Below, piece after piece: positions 15,778 through 27,254 of a stretch of DNA of 62,220 nucleotides (position 1 is the first letter of the stretch; every line of letters starts with the position of its first letter). A program made the position numbers and the translations under genes. The notes beneath the pieces were generated by a model. That model was given only the letters and a program-made list of their open reading frames with translations. It was not told the origin of the DNA and did no database searches. This stretch comes from Actinomycetota bacterium. Its GTDB lineage: Bacteria > Actinomycetota > Acidimicrobiia > Acidimicrobiales > Ilumatobacteraceae. The stretch spans positions 1-62,220 of the forward strand of contig JACQZX010000093.1 in the NCBI GenBank assembly GCA_016213665.1, read 5' to 3'.

Positions 15778-17190
15778 TCAGCCGCGCCCGCGATAGGTTG
15801 CGGCACCTGAGCCGGACACGCCGTCCTTGTTCAATCGCTTCGAGAGATGCAGACCCTCGAGCACGAACTCGACCGCAGCCGCGATCGCCGCAGGTGATTC
15901 ATCGCCGCCCGCCAGCGAGATCACTGCCGTGCGCAACGCAGGCAACTCGTCGGTCAGGCGAGCCAACTCACCGGATGCGACCTCCTCACCGGCGTGGGCG
16001 ACCAATCCCGCTTCGAAAGCGTCGACGACCTCGCGAATCTGATCGAGAGGTGTGTGCTCCTTGAACACGGCAAGCACGGCCGCCTTCACCAGGTTTTCGA
16101 GAATGACTCCTTCGCGACCTTCCTCCAAAGACTCGATCTCGACCTTGCCACTGGTGCTCGCGGCAAGTGCGGCGAGATCGCAGACGCGCGGAACGACCGA
16201 CGTTTCACCGGCGCGCAACCCACGACGCAGCGCGTTCGCGGCGAGTACCTCGACGTTGCTCACCGACAGGCGCACGCTGACACCGCTGCGCTGATTCACA
16301 TGGTTGCTGGCGCGGGCAAGTTGGCTGAATGTCGCAACGACACGCTCGATGTACGCAGGCACGCGCACGGTGACGTCGCCCACCGACGCCGCGCGCGCTT
16401 CTTGGCGCATGATGGCAACCTCGGTGTCGACATCGAGCGGATAGTGCGTGCGGATCTGGCTGCCGAAGCGATCCTTCAAGGGCGTGATGATGCGGCCGCG
16501 GTTGGTGTAATCCTCGGGGTTTGCCGAAGCCACCAGCAGAATGTCGAGTGGCAGGCGAATCTTGTAGCCACGTATCTGCACGTCGCGTTCCTCGAGCACG
16601 TTCAGTAGTCCGACTTGAATGCGCTCGGCAAGATCGGGAATCTCGTTGATTGCAAAGATGCCGCGGTTGGTGCGCGGCACGAGTCCGTAGTGAAGCGTGA
16701 GTTCGTCGCTCAGGTAACGGCCTTCGGCGACCTTGATCGGGTCGACCTCGCCGATGAGATCGGCGATGGATGTGTCGGGCGTGGCGAGCTTCTCACCGAA
16801 GCGTTCGCCGCGGTGCACCCATGCGACGGGAGTCGCGTCACCCAGTTCAACGATCAGGTCGCGCGCATGCTTGCTCACGGGGTTGTACGGGTCGTCGTTG
16901 ATCTCACTACCGGCGATGATCGGCAGCCACTCGTCGAGCAGACCGGTGAGGCTGCGGATGATGCGAGTCTTGGCCTGCCCCCGCTCGCCCAGGAAGATGA
17001 TGTCGTGGCCGGCGAGAAGCGCATTCTCCAGCTGCGGCATCACGGTGTGCTCGTAACCGAGCACACCTTCGAACAGCGGTTGCCCGGAGGCGATCCGCTC
17101 GACGGCATTCCGACGGATCTCTTCCTTGACGGGCGTCGATTGCCAACCGCTGGCCTTCAACTCCCCCAACGTCGCTGCTCGGTTCGCCAT
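15778..17190 (-). CDS. MoxR / Mg-chelatase-I-like AAA+ ATPase
   Basis: A 470-residue AAA+ ATPase. The nucleotide site reads IIFLGERGQAKTRIIRSL (a Walker A variant, G-E-R-G-Q-A-K-T), with a Walker B/sensor region around IFAINEIPDLAERIQ, then LLVASANPEDYTNRGRI and a C-terminal helical lid. These features match actinobacterial Mg-chelatase-like proteins paired with large VWA proteins. It is therefore the likely motor for the VWA protein at 12566-14599. The ATG at 17190 has a TATCGT hexamer six bases upstream. A longer open frame starts at 17319 but runs through a dispersed repeat. Confidence 0.88.
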   Translation of the reverse strand: MANRAATLGELKASGWQSTPVKEEIRRNAVERIASGQPLFEGVLGYEHTVMPQLENALLAGHDIIFLGERGQAKTRIIRSLTGLLDEWLPIIAGSEINDDPYNPVSKHARDLIVELGDATPVAWVHRGERFGEKLATPDTSIADLIGEVDPIKVAEGRYLSDELTLHYGLVPRTNRGIFAINEIPDLAERIQVGLLNVLEERDVQIRGYKIRLPLDILLVASANPEDYTNRGRIITPLKDRFGSQIRTHYPLDVDTEVAIMRQEARAASVGDVTVRVPAYIERVVATFSQLARASNHVNQRSGVSVRLSVSNVEVLAANALRRGLRAGETSVVPRVCDLAALAASTSGKVEIESLEEGREGVILENLVKAAVLAVFKEHTPLDQIREVVDAFEAGLVAHAGEEVASGELARLTDELPALRTAVISLAGGDESPAAIAAAVEFVLEGLHLSKRLNKDGVSGSGAATYRGRG

Positions 17191-17196
17191 CCCCGG

Positions 17197-17202
17197 ACGA
17201 TA
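17197..17202 (-). promoter_or_regulatory. -10 hexamer for leaderless MoxR gene
   Basis: TATCGT six bases before the ATG at 17190. Confidence 0.5.
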
Positions 17203-17252
17203 CCGGCACCACACCCCGACCACGACAACCGCCGAACGCGCCTCGGGTCGAG

Positions 17253-17313
17253 CGGTTTCTGGGGCTGATTCGTCCCAAATCGGTTTCTGGGGCTGATCTG
17301 TTCCGGAAGCCGG
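17253..17313 (+). repeat. dispersed 28-base-period repeat, copy A
   Basis: The 17-mer CGGTTTCTGGGGCTGAT occurs twice with a 28-base period (17253 and 17281), separated by TCGTCCCAAAT. It is followed by a degenerate hairpin, TTCCGG-aag-CCGG. Copies B and C occur at 44983 and 51004. This one lies between divergent genes. Confidence 0.85.
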
Positions 17314-17345
17314 GAGCAAGACCGCTACAGAACCCGTGTCCAGCG

Positions 17346-17351
17346 TACGCT
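17346..17351 (+). promoter_or_regulatory. -10 hexamer for leaderless GH2 gene
   Basis: TACGCT seven bases before the GTG start at 17359. Confidence 0.45.
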
Positions 17352-17358
17352 CGCGTTC

Positions 17359-19539
17359 GTGGAGTTGTCGGAGTCATGGAGAGCCTGCGTCGCCGACGAC
17401 GAAGTCCGGCGCGTCGGCATCGGCCTCGATCACATCGACGACGGGTGGCCGCAGGTTCCGGTGCCCGGCCACTGGCGCTGCACCCCGGAGTTCGGAGCCA
17501 GCGACGGCCCACTTCTGTACCGACACCGTTTCGACCTCGAGCCACCGGCCGCGGGGCGACGACGCTTCGTGACGCTTGAAGGCGTTTTCTACCAGGCCGA
17601 TGTCTGGCTCGACGGCGCCTACCTCGGCGACCCGGAGGGCTACTTCTTCCCGCATTCGTTCGAAATCACCGGGCTCAGTCGGTTGGCCCGCGAGCACGTG
17701 CTGGCCGTCGAGGTTTCCTGCTCGCCGCAACGTCAACGCGCCGCCAAACGCAACATCACCGGAGTTTTCCAGCACTCCGACACCATCGATCAGGATTGGA
17801 ATCCCGGTGGCCTGTGGCGGCCGGTGCGAATCGAGGAGACAGGCGAGGTGCGCATCGACCGCCTGCGCGTGCTGTGCCGCGATGCCAATGACGCTCGCGC
17901 GCACCTTCGTATTCACGTGCGGCTCGACTCCGACTTCACGCGCACCGTCACGCTGCGAACCTCGGTGACAGATCCAAAGTCGTCGGACAAGAAGGTGATC
18001 GCCGAGCACTCACGTTCGGTTGCGGGTGGCATGAACGAAGTCGATTGGGATGTTGATGTCTACGACCCGGAACTGTGGTGGCCATGGAGCCTTGGCCCGC
18101 AACCACTGACCGACGTAACCGTGCAGGTCCTCATCCAGCGCAACGAGCGAACCGACAGCGAGGCGAGTGATAGCCGCACGTTGCGCATCGGTCTGCGCGA
18201 GGTCGCCATGGTTGACTGGGTGTTGTCGGTGAATGGCGAACGGCTGTTCAGCAAGGGAGCAAACCTCGCTCCCACCCGCGCCGCGCCAGCCGAGGCGACG
18301 CCGGCGGAGGTTCGCCGCGACATCGAATTGGCACGCGACGCCGGACTCGACCTCGTTCGCCTGCGCGGACACATCGGTCGCCCCGAGCTCTACGACGCCG
18401 CCGATGAGTTAGGCATGATGGTGTGGCAGGACTTCCCACTGCAGTGGGGTTACACGCGCACGATTCGACGCCAGGCGGTGCGCCAGGCACGCGAAGCGGT
18501 CGATGCGCTCGGCCACCATCCGAGCATTGTGCTGTGGTGTGCGCACAACGATCCGTCTCCCACCATCGGCTCAGGCGCCGGGGTCGCCGGCAAATCAATC
18601 CTGGGCAACATCGCCCGCCAACAGCTGCCGGGGTGGAATCGCACAATTCTCGATCGCTGGGTGAAGCGGGCATTCGAGGCCGCGGATGAAACACGCCCGG
18701 TGATCGCCCACAGCGGCGTCGCGCCGCACCTGCCCCGCGGCCGTGGCACCGACAGCCATCTCTCCTTCGGCTGGCACCACGGCGACCTCGCCGATCTCGA
18801 CGGATTCGCGGCGTCGATGCCACAGATGACCCAGTTCGTGAGTGAGTTCGGCGCTCAATCCGTACCCGCGTCGGCCAGTTTCATGCATGAAGAGAACTGG
18901 CCGGAACTCGATTGGAATGGCCTTGCCCGCCACCACGGCCTGCAACTGCAACCGCTTGCGCAGCTGGTGCCACCAGCCGACTATGACCGATTCGACGATT
19001 GGCGGACGGCCACCCAGCATTACCAAGCGGAGGTGCTGCGGCATTACATCGAGACGTTGCGTCGGCTGAAGTATCGCCCGACTGGCGGTTTCTGCTTCCT
19101 CAGCCTCAACGATCCGGCCCCGGCCGTTTCATGGAGCGTTCTCGACCACGAACGCCAACCCAAGCTCGCTTATCAGGCGGTAATCGAAGCCTGTCGACCA
19201 GTGATCGTCGTCGCCGAGCGAATGCGAGACGCGCTCGTCGCCGGCGAGGCAGTGGCGCTCGACGTGCATGTGATCAGCGACCTTCGGGTTCCACTCGACG
19301 ACGTGCGCTGCACCGCCAAGCTCCGTTGGCCAGGCGGCGGGCACGAGTGGCAGTGGAGTGGTTCGATACCCACCGACTCGTGTGTGCGGGTTGGCACAGT
19401 GCAGTTCGTGGTGCCCAATGTTGCCGGTGCGCTGTGGTTCGACCTGACACTGGAACATCCCCACGCAGCTGCAACCAACCGATATGCAACCACCGTGATC
19501 GATCGCCCCAACTCGGCGGCGCGCATTACGTCCGGCTGA
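17359..19539 (+). CDS. glycoside hydrolase family 2 (beta-mannosidase-like) protein
   Basis: A 726-residue cytoplasmic protein with no signal peptide. The layout is GH2: a sugar-binding jelly-roll (about 1-165; PVPGHWRCT, GVFYQADVWLDG, PGGLWRPVRIEE), an Ig-like domain, a TIM barrel (about 285-580) and a C-terminal beta domain. The nucleophile is Glu496 in SEFGAQS. The acid/base residue, normally Glu in an Asn-Glu pair, is Asp398 here (WCAHNDPS), so activity may be altered. WQDFPLQW and LVRLRGH fit the beta-mannosidase branch. The GTG start has no ribosome site. Its 3' end overlaps that of sdhB by 14 bases. Confidence 0.85.
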   Translation: MELSESWRACVADDEVRRVGIGLDHIDDGWPQVPVPGHWRCTPEFGASDGPLLYRHRFDLEPPAAGRRRFVTLEGVFYQADVWLDGAYLGDPEGYFFPHSFEITGLSRLAREHVLAVEVSCSPQRQRAAKRNITGVFQHSDTIDQDWNPGGLWRPVRIEETGEVRIDRLRVLCRDANDARAHLRIHVRLDSDFTRTVTLRTSVTDPKSSDKKVIAEHSRSVAGGMNEVDWDVDVYDPELWWPWSLGPQPLTDVTVQVLIQRNERTDSEASDSRTLRIGLREVAMVDWVLSVNGERLFSKGANLAPTRAAPAEATPAEVRRDIELARDAGLDLVRLRGHIGRPELYDAADELGMMVWQDFPLQWGYTRTIRRQAVRQAREAVDALGHHPSIVLWCAHNDPSPTIGSGAGVAGKSILGNIARQQLPGWNRTILDRWVKRAFEAADETRPVIAHSGVAPHLPRGRGTDSHLSFGWHHGDLADLDGFAASMPQMTQFVSEFGAQSVPASASFMHEENWPELDWNGLARHHGLQLQPLAQLVPPADYDRFDDWRTATQHYQAEVLRHYIETLRRLKYRPTGGFCFLSLNDPAPAVSWSVLDHERQPKLAYQAVIEACRPVIVVAERMRDALVAGEAVALDVHVISDLRVPLDDVRCTAKLRWPGGGHEWQWSGSIPTDSCVRVGTVQFVVPNVAGALWFDLTLEHPHAAATNRYATTVIDRPNSAARITSG

Positions 19540-20299
19540 TCAGCGCCCGATTCTTCAACTTCGCCGAGAGATAGTCCTTGTTCATCAGCGCGATGAAATC
19601 GATGCTGATGCTCTTCGGGCACGCCGCTTCGCATTCGCCGTGATTGGTGCACGAACCGAAATACTGCTCCATCGTCTCCACCATCGCCTCGACCCGACTC
19701 CAGCGCTCCGCCTGCCCTTGCGGCAGCAGATTGAGATGGCTCACCTTTGCGGCCGTGAACAAGCTGGCGGCGCCGTTGGGGCAGGCTGCGACGCAGGCAC
19801 CACAACCGATGCAGGCCGCCGCGTCCATCGCCGCTTCGGCCACCGGTTTCGGCACCGGCGTCAGATTCGCTTCCGGTGCTCCCCCGGTGGTAGCAGTAAT
19901 GAACCCGCCAGCCTCGACGATGCGATCGAAAGGTGCGCGGTCGACGATCAGGTCCTTGATGATCGGAAATGCTGTTGCCCTCCACGGCTCGACTGTGATC
20001 GTCTCGCCGCTGCTGAACTTGCGCATGTGCAGCTGGCAAGTGGCCGTGCCACGCTGCGGTCCGTGGGGCTGACCATCAATCATCAACGAGCAGGTGCCAC
20101 AGATTCCTTCGCGGCAGTCGTGATCGAACGCAATTGCCTCCAGCCCTTCGCCGATCAATTTTTCGTTGAGCACATCGAGCATTTCGAGAAACGACGCTTC
20201 GTCGCTGATGCTGTCGATGCGATAGCTCTGGAAGCGACCGGGATCGTCGGGGCCACTTTGCCGCCAGATCCGCAGGACCAGGTTCTCGAGATTTTTCAC
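19526..20299 (-). CDS. sdhB: succinate dehydrogenase iron-sulfur subunit
   Basis: Carries electrons from the flavoprotein to quinone through three clusters. The protein has 257 residues. The [2Fe-2S] ligands are in [13 protein letters not shown] plus a later Cys, the [4Fe-4S] ligands in [12 protein letters not shown], and the third-cluster ligands in [15 protein letters not shown]. The GTG start at 20299 overlaps the sdhA stop as GTGA, so the longer frame reaching 20389 is rejected. It is the last gene of sdhCAB. Confidence 0.95.
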   Translation of the reverse strand: MKNLENLVLRIWRQSGPDDPGRFQSYRIDSISDEASFLEMLDVLNEKLIGEGLEAIAFDHDCREGICGTCSLMIDGQPHGPQRGTATCQLHMRKFSSGETITVEPWRATAFPIIKDLIVDRAPFDRIVEAGGFITATTGGAPEANLTPVPKPVAEAAMDAAACIGCGACVAACPNGAASLFTAAKVSHLNLLPQGQAERWSRVEAMVETMEQYFGSCTNHGECEAACPKSISIDFIALMNKDYLSAKLKNRALISRT

Positions 20300-22308
20300 T
20301 TGTAGCTCCGCTTGGCGAGGTGGATCGTCTCGAATTTGAGTTCCTCTTTGTGGCGAACGGCCTTCATTGGATCGCCGGTGAATTCCCACGCGGCAACGTG
20401 CGCGAAGTTCGCGTCGTCGCGTTGGGCCTCGCCTTCGGAGTCTTGGTATTCGGAACGAAAGTGTCCGCCGCAGCTTTCACGTCGTTCGAGGGCATCGCGG
20501 CACATCAACATTCCGAGTTCGAAGAAGTCGTCGACGCGACCGGCTTTCTCAAGTGTCTGATTGACGCTGGCTCCGTCGCCGGTGACGCGCAGGTCGGTCT
20601 TGAATTCTTCGTACAACGCCGGCAGATCGCTGAGCGCCTGACGCAGCCCGGCGGCAGTGCGATCCATGCCGCAATGCTCCCAGATGATCTTGCCCAGCTC
20701 ACGGTGAAACCAATCGGGCGAACGCGAGCCACGAATGTCGAGATAGTTCCCGAAGCGCGTGCTGGCAGCCTGCTCGGCAAGCTGGAACTCGGGGTGGTCA
20801 ACTCCCGGTATCGGCTTGTTCAGCATCGGCGCCAGGTAGTTACCGATCGTGTAAGGCAGTACGAAGTAGCCGTCGGCGAGACCTTGCATGAGCGCTGAGG
20901 CTCCCAACCGGTTGGCACCCTGGTCCGCGAAGTTCACCTCGCCCGCCGCATAGAGGCCGGGGATCGTGGTCGTCAGTTCGTAGTCGACCCACAGGCCGCC
21001 CATCGTGTAGTGACTGGCCGGATAGACGCGCATCGGCACTTCGTAGGGCACCTCGCCGGTAATGCGCTCGTACATCTCGAACAGGTTGCCGTAGCGCTCC
21101 GTGATCACGTCGCGGCCGAGGCGACCAATAGCAGCCGCGAAGTCGAGGTAGACCCCGTTCTTCAACGGACCTACACCACGCCCGCTGTCGACTGCCCGTT
21201 TCGCCGCGCGCGACGAGATGTCGCGGGGAGCGAGATTGCCGAAGCTGGGATACATCCGTTCGAGGTAGTAGTCGCGTTCGGCCTCGGGAATTTGCGACGG
21301 GCTGCGATCGTCGCCCTCGCGGCTGGGCACCCAAATGCGACCGTCGTTGCGCAGGCTTTCGCTCATCAGCGTCAACTTCGATTGCGTTTCATCAGCTTGC
21401 GGGATGCACGTTGGATGGATCTGCGTGTAACAAGGATTCGCGAAGTACGCACCCTTGCGGTGCGCCCTCCATGCGGCCGTGATGTTGCAGGCCATCGCGT
21501 TGGTGGAGAGGAAGAACACGTTGCCGTAGCCGCCGGTGGCGAGCACGGTGGCGTGGGCAGCATGCGACTGCACCGCACCGGTGACGAGATCGCGGGTGAC
21601 GATGCCGGCGCAGCGACCGTCGATGGTGACAACGTCGACCAACTCGCTGCGGTTCCACAACTTCACGTTGCCGAGGCCGATCTGACGAGCGAGTTGCTGG
21701 TAAGCGCCCAGCAACAGTTGCTGGCCCGTCTGTCCGCGGGCGTAGAACGTGCGCTGCAGTTGCGAACCGCCGCAGCTGCGCGTGTCGAGCAGACCGCCGT
21801 ATTCGCGGGCGAAGGGCACGCCTTGCGCCACCATCTGGTCGATGATGTTCACGCTCACCTGTGCGAGGCGATAGACGTTGCCCTCACGCGATCGGAAGTC
21901 GCCGCCCTTGATGGTGTCGTAGAACAACCGCTGCACACTGTCGCCGTCGCCGCGGTAGTTCTTCGCCGCGTTGATGCCACCCTGCGCCGCGATGCTGTGT
22001 GCCCGGCGCGGCGAATCGTGAAACGTGAAGACGTGTACGTCGTAGCCGAGTTCGGCGAGTGTCGCTGCCGCCGAGGCACCTGCCAGGCCACTGCCGACGA
22101 CAATCACCTTGAAGCCGCGTTTGTTGTTGGGGTTGACCAACTTCATGTCGGCCTTGTAGTTGTCCCACTTCTCGGCGATCGGACCCGGTGGAATCTTGGC
22201 GTCGAGCACGACGCGGGGCGACGGGCGAACCGGTGACGACCGCGCCGCCGGCTTCTTGGCGGCCGGCTTCTTGGCGGGTGCCTTCTTGGTCTTGCGCTCT
22301 GGGCTCAT
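20296..22308 (-). CDS. sdhA: succinate dehydrogenase/fumarate reductase flavoprotein subunit
   Basis: Oxidises succinate to fumarate with covalently bound FAD. It has 670 residues. The dinucleotide-binding motif is [20 protein letters not shown] (about 67-86), the FAD-linking region is [17 protein letters not shown] with its His, and the active-site region covers QTGQQLLL and the later [12 protein letters not shown]. The first 40 residues are a Lys/Ala/Pro-rich tail ([18 protein letters not shown]) unlike the family. A later ATG (MKLVNPNN, about residue 55) is an alternative start, but the first ATG lies five bases after sdhC, fitting an operon. The type is the B/E-like three-subunit enzyme. 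Confidence 0.95.
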   Translation of the reverse strand: MSPERKTKKAPAKKPAAKKPAARSSPVRPSPRVVLDAKIPPGPIAEKWDNYKADMKLVNPNNKRGFKVIVVGSGLAGASAAATLAELGYDVHVFTFHDSPRRAHSIAAQGGINAAKNYRGDGDSVQRLFYDTIKGGDFRSREGNVYRLAQVSVNIIDQMVAQGVPFAREYGGLLDTRSCGGSQLQRTFYARGQTGQQLLLGAYQQLARQIGLGNVKLWNRSELVDVVTIDGRCAGIVTRDLVTGAVQSHAAHATVLATGGYGNVFFLSTNAMACNITAAWRAHRKGAYFANPCYTQIHPTCIPQADETQSKLTLMSESLRNDGRIWVPSREGDDRSPSQIPEAERDYYLERMYPSFGNLAPRDISSRAAKRAVDSGRGVGPLKNGVYLDFAAAIGRLGRDVITERYGNLFEMYERITGEVPYEVPMRVYPASHYTMGGLWVDYELTTTIPGLYAAGEVNFADQGANRLGASALMQGLADGYFVLPYTIGNYLAPMLNKPIPGVDHPEFQLAEQAASTRFGNYLDIRGSRSPDWFHRELGKIIWEHCGMDRTAAGLRQALSDLPALYEEFKTDLRVTGDGASVNQTLEKAGRVDDFFELGMLMCRDALERRESCGGHFRSEYQDSEGEAQRDDANFAHVAAWEFTGDPMKAVRHKEELKFETIHLAKRSYK

Positions 22309-22312
22309 CTGC

Positions 22313-23077
22313 TCACTCCCCGACGATTCCTGCTAGCACCGCGATCGGGAACGAGACGTTGCCGACAACAACGATGGTCGCAATTCCGACGGCAAGGTAC
22401 CGGCGCCATTTGTTGAAGCGAGGATTGTTCCACCCCATTGATTGGAAAAGGCTCCACGTTCCGTGGAACAGGTGAAAGCCAAGTGCAATGTTGGCGACGA
22501 TGTAGAGCGTCGCCACCGGCACCCGTTCGAAGCTACGCACAACATTGCCGTACACATCGCCGCGCACGAACACGCCGTCGTTGCCCGTGCCGTTCCACCA
22601 ACCCCACGTGAGGTCGGCGAGGTGCCAGAACAGAAACAGCACAACGATGACGCCCGTCCAGCGCATCGTGCGACTGGCGAAGTTGGCCACCTGGTAGTCA
22701 CGTGGGCTCTGGTACTTCACCGAACGGGCGTTGTGGTTCAAGATCGTCAGGCCGTAGGCCGCGTGAATGTGCACGCCGACGGCGGCGATCAGGCCCAAGC
22801 GCATCAGCCACAACGCAACGGTGCGCGGCAGGATCGGCACCAGCAACTCGCGCAGGAACTCGCCGTAGTGGTTGAAGTCGCCGGCGCCGAGTTACATCTT
22901 CAGGTTGCCCACCATGTGGGCAACCACGAATCCGATCAGCATGATGCCGCTGATCGCCATTGCGTACTTCTTGCCGACGGCTGTCGAATACAGATCGAGA
23001 AGGAAGAACTTGCGCCGCTTCTTCTTGGCCATCGCCGTACCGGTGACCGGCGGGCGGGACTGTGTCACCTGTGCCAT
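22313..23077 (-). pseudogene. sdhC: succinate dehydrogenase cytochrome b subunit, interrupted by an in-frame TAA
   Basis: Membrane anchor that binds haem and quinone. Read from ATG 23077 it has 254 sense codons plus one stop (TAA, 22892-22894, codon 62). The frame is intact on both sides, and the protein context VAHMVGNLKM-stop-LGAGDFNHYGEF fits a family position usually held by Tyr or Phe, so TAC to TAA is the simplest change. Five membrane helices and candidate haem histidines (VVAHMVG, HIHAAYG, FWHLADLTWGWW, GFHLFHGTW) are otherwise preserved. It may be a sequencing error, a fresh null mutation, or readthrough. A TACCGT hexamer lies eight bases before the ATG. Confidence 0.85.
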
Positions 23078-23085
23078 CGGCGTGA

Positions 23086-23091
23086 ACGGTA
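23086..23091 (-). promoter_or_regulatory. -10 hexamer for leaderless sdhCAB
   Basis: TACCGT eight bases before the sdhC ATG at 23077. Confidence 0.4.
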
Positions 23092-23169
23092 GCCGTCCAC
23101 CCCACCCCAACAACGAACCCGCCACCGTCAAATTCCGGGCGTCAGTTCGCCGGATCGTCCGGGAGTCAT

Positions 23170-23175
23170 TACACT
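23170..23175 (+). promoter_or_regulatory. -10 hexamer upstream of hppA
   Basis: TACACT, giving an estimated start near 23182 and a leader of roughly 55 bases to GTG 23236. Confidence 0.35.
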
Positions 23176-23202
23176 CTCCACGTTCAGTAACCAGCGTGAC
23201 CT

Positions 23203-23216
23203 TCGGGCGCGCCCGA
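23203..23216. repeat. 14-bp perfect palindrome in the hppA leader
   Basis: TCGGGCGCGCCCGA is fully palindromic and lies seven bases before the hppA ribosome site, so it could act on RNA folding or protein binding. It may also be chance in GC-rich DNA. Confidence 0.5.
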
Positions 23217-23235
23217 GATGTCCGGGAGATCACCG

Positions 23236-25545
<2,310 letters not shown>

Positions 25546-25560
25546 TCAACAACAATCGCC

Positions 25561-26190
25561 ATGCTCGGTCTCTTGGACTTCGCCAACAAATGGGTCGAGC
25601 GTGGCGGGTTGATCGTTCTGGCAGCCATCGTCTTCGCCGAATCGGGACTGCTCATTGGCTTCTTCCTGCCCGGCGATTCGCTGCTCTTCTTCGCCGGCTT
25701 CCTTTCCTCCGATGTCGGTGGCCACCTCCTGCCGTCGCTGCCGTGGGTGGCACTCACATGCGCCGTGGCGGCCATCACCGGCGACCAAGTCGGCTACATG
25801 ATTGGCTCGCGGTTCGGCCCGGCCTTGTTCAAGCGCGAGAAGAGTCGGTTCTTCAACCCCGAGTATGTGCACAAAGCCGAGGCCTTCTTCGCCAAGCACG
25901 GCTCGAAGACGATCGTGCTTGCCCGCTTCGTCCCCATCGTGCGCACGTTCGTGCCAACCGTTGCAGGTGCGAGCAGCATGCATTACCGCACGTTCGTCAC
26001 CTACAACGTCGTTGGCGGCGTGCTTTGGGGCGCGGGCATCACGACTGCTGGCTACTTCCTCGGTGAGATCGATGCGGTGAAGAACAACATCGAGGTGGCG
26101 GCAATCGTGATCGTGGCGCTGTCGGTATTGCCGGTTGCCCTGGAGTGGCGCAAACACCGCAAACGCACCGCCACATCTGCAACTGATTGA
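25561..26190 (+). CDS. DedA-family (SNARE-associated/VTT) membrane protein
   Basis: A 209-residue inner-membrane protein of the DedA family, which functions in lipid flipping and membrane homeostasis. The hallmark segments are ESGLLIGFFLPGDSLLFFAG near the N-terminus and ARFVPIVRTFVPTVAGASSM, with conserved Gly and Arg. About five hydrophobic helices are seen. It begins 15 bases after hppA and is probably co-transcribed. The specific lipid substrate is unknown. Confidence 0.93.
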   Translation: MLGLLDFANKWVERGGLIVLAAIVFAESGLLIGFFLPGDSLLFFAGFLSSDVGGHLLPSLPWVALTCAVAAITGDQVGYMIGSRFGPALFKREKSRFFNPEYVHKAEAFFAKHGSKTIVLARFVPIVRTFVPTVAGASSMHYRTFVTYNVVGGVLWGAGITTAGYFLGEIDAVKNNIEVAAIVIVALSVLPVALEWRKHRKRTATSATD

Positions 26191-26246
26191 AACGTGAAAT
26201 CTCGGGCTGGGCGGAACTGACCGCCCGCCCGCAACGTCGGAGTGGC

Positions 26247-27254
26247 ATGAGATACGTGACAACACTCCGGCCCGGTAACGCCCGCGGCGCCACAGCCATC
26301 GCTGCCTCGGCTCTGTTCTTCCTCGCGGCATGCGGCGACGACGACAAGTCAGCCATCGAGGAAAGCCGACCGGTCGATGAAGTCGTCGCCGACAACCAGT
26401 CGATCAGCGCCGGGTCCGACTCAACCGGTAACGGCGAGGGAGCATTGAATCCTGCTGAGTTACCGCAATCGGCACCATTGCCAAACGTCATCGCCGACCC
26501 GAGCCGTCAACTGATAATCACGATGACGGTCGGTGTCGAGGTCGCCGACGCCGCCACCGCCGTCGACAAGGTGATCCTTCTTGCGGCTCGCCACGGTGGG
26601 CAGCTCTACGACTCGCAACTCGACCTCACCGACCCCGAGACCGCCAGCGGCGACCTCGTGTTCAAGATGCCGCCCGCGGAAGTGCAGGCGTTCATGTCCG
26701 GACTCGACCCCGCGGTCGGTCGGCGCACCGGCCTCGATGGCACCACCAGCGATGTCACTACCCAGATCGCCGACCTGGATGCACAGATTCTCGCCGCCGA
26801 GGCGAGCGTCGATCGCATTCGAGCTCTACTCGAGACCGCGAAGACGCTCGACGATGTCATTCGATTGGAGGTCGAGTTCACCAACAGGCAGACCCACCTG
26901 GAGCAACTCCGCGCGCAACAAACGACGCTGAATGGTTTGGTGTCGCTGGCGACCATCACTGTTCATCTCACCACCGCCCCACCGGCGCCGGCGCCGCAAA
27001 TCATCGAGAACTTGCCGCACACGATGGACAAAAAGGGTGTGGGTGCCGCCTTCGACAAGGGGTGGAACGCTTTCCTTGACGTGTTGGTGGCGTTGGCGCT
27101 GGTCGTGGGCTACTCCGCCCCCTTCCTGGTGCTCGCCGGGCTCGCACTGGCCCTCGTATGGCGTGTGCGCCGCCGGATGGCACGCGCCCGCAGCGGCTAT
27201 GCGGCGCCGGCTTCAGAGCCCTCCAGAAGCAACGAACCATCCTCTGTCGGTTAG
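26247..27254 (+). CDS. DUF4349-domain lipoprotein with C-terminal membrane helix
   Basis: A 335-residue envelope protein. The start at ATG 26247 has GGAG five bases upstream; the frame extends back to a TTG overlapping dedA, but the signal peptide favours this ATG. The lipobox is FLAAC, followed by GDDDKS. The DUF4349 core (about 85-255) includes a coiled-coil stretch (QIADLDAQILAAEASVDRIR, TNRQTHLEQLRAQQTTLNGL). One membrane helix lies near the end (about 280-312). Its biochemical role is unknown. Its last 42 bases overlap the convergent gene at 27213. Confidence 0.88.
   Translation: MRYVTTLRPGNARGATAIAASALFFLAACGDDDKSAIEESRPVDEVVADNQSISAGSDSTGNGEGALNPAELPQSAPLPNVIADPSRQLIITMTVGVEVADAATAVDKVILLAARHGGQLYDSQLDLTDPETASGDLVFKMPPAEVQAFMSGLDPAVGRRTGLDGTTSDVTTQIADLDAQILAAEASVDRIRALLETAKTLDDVIRLEVEFTNRQTHLEQLRAQQTTLNGLVSLATITVHLTTAPPAPAPQIIENLPHTMDKKGVGAAFDKGWNAFLDVLVALALVVGYSAPFLVLAGLALALVWRVRRRMARARSGYAAPASEPSRSNEPSSVG

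Noticed and set aside
22313-23077. Two separate small membrane-protein genes instead of one sdhC
   Set aside because: Both pieces are in the same frame and together match one complete sdhC; the second piece has no plausible start of its own.
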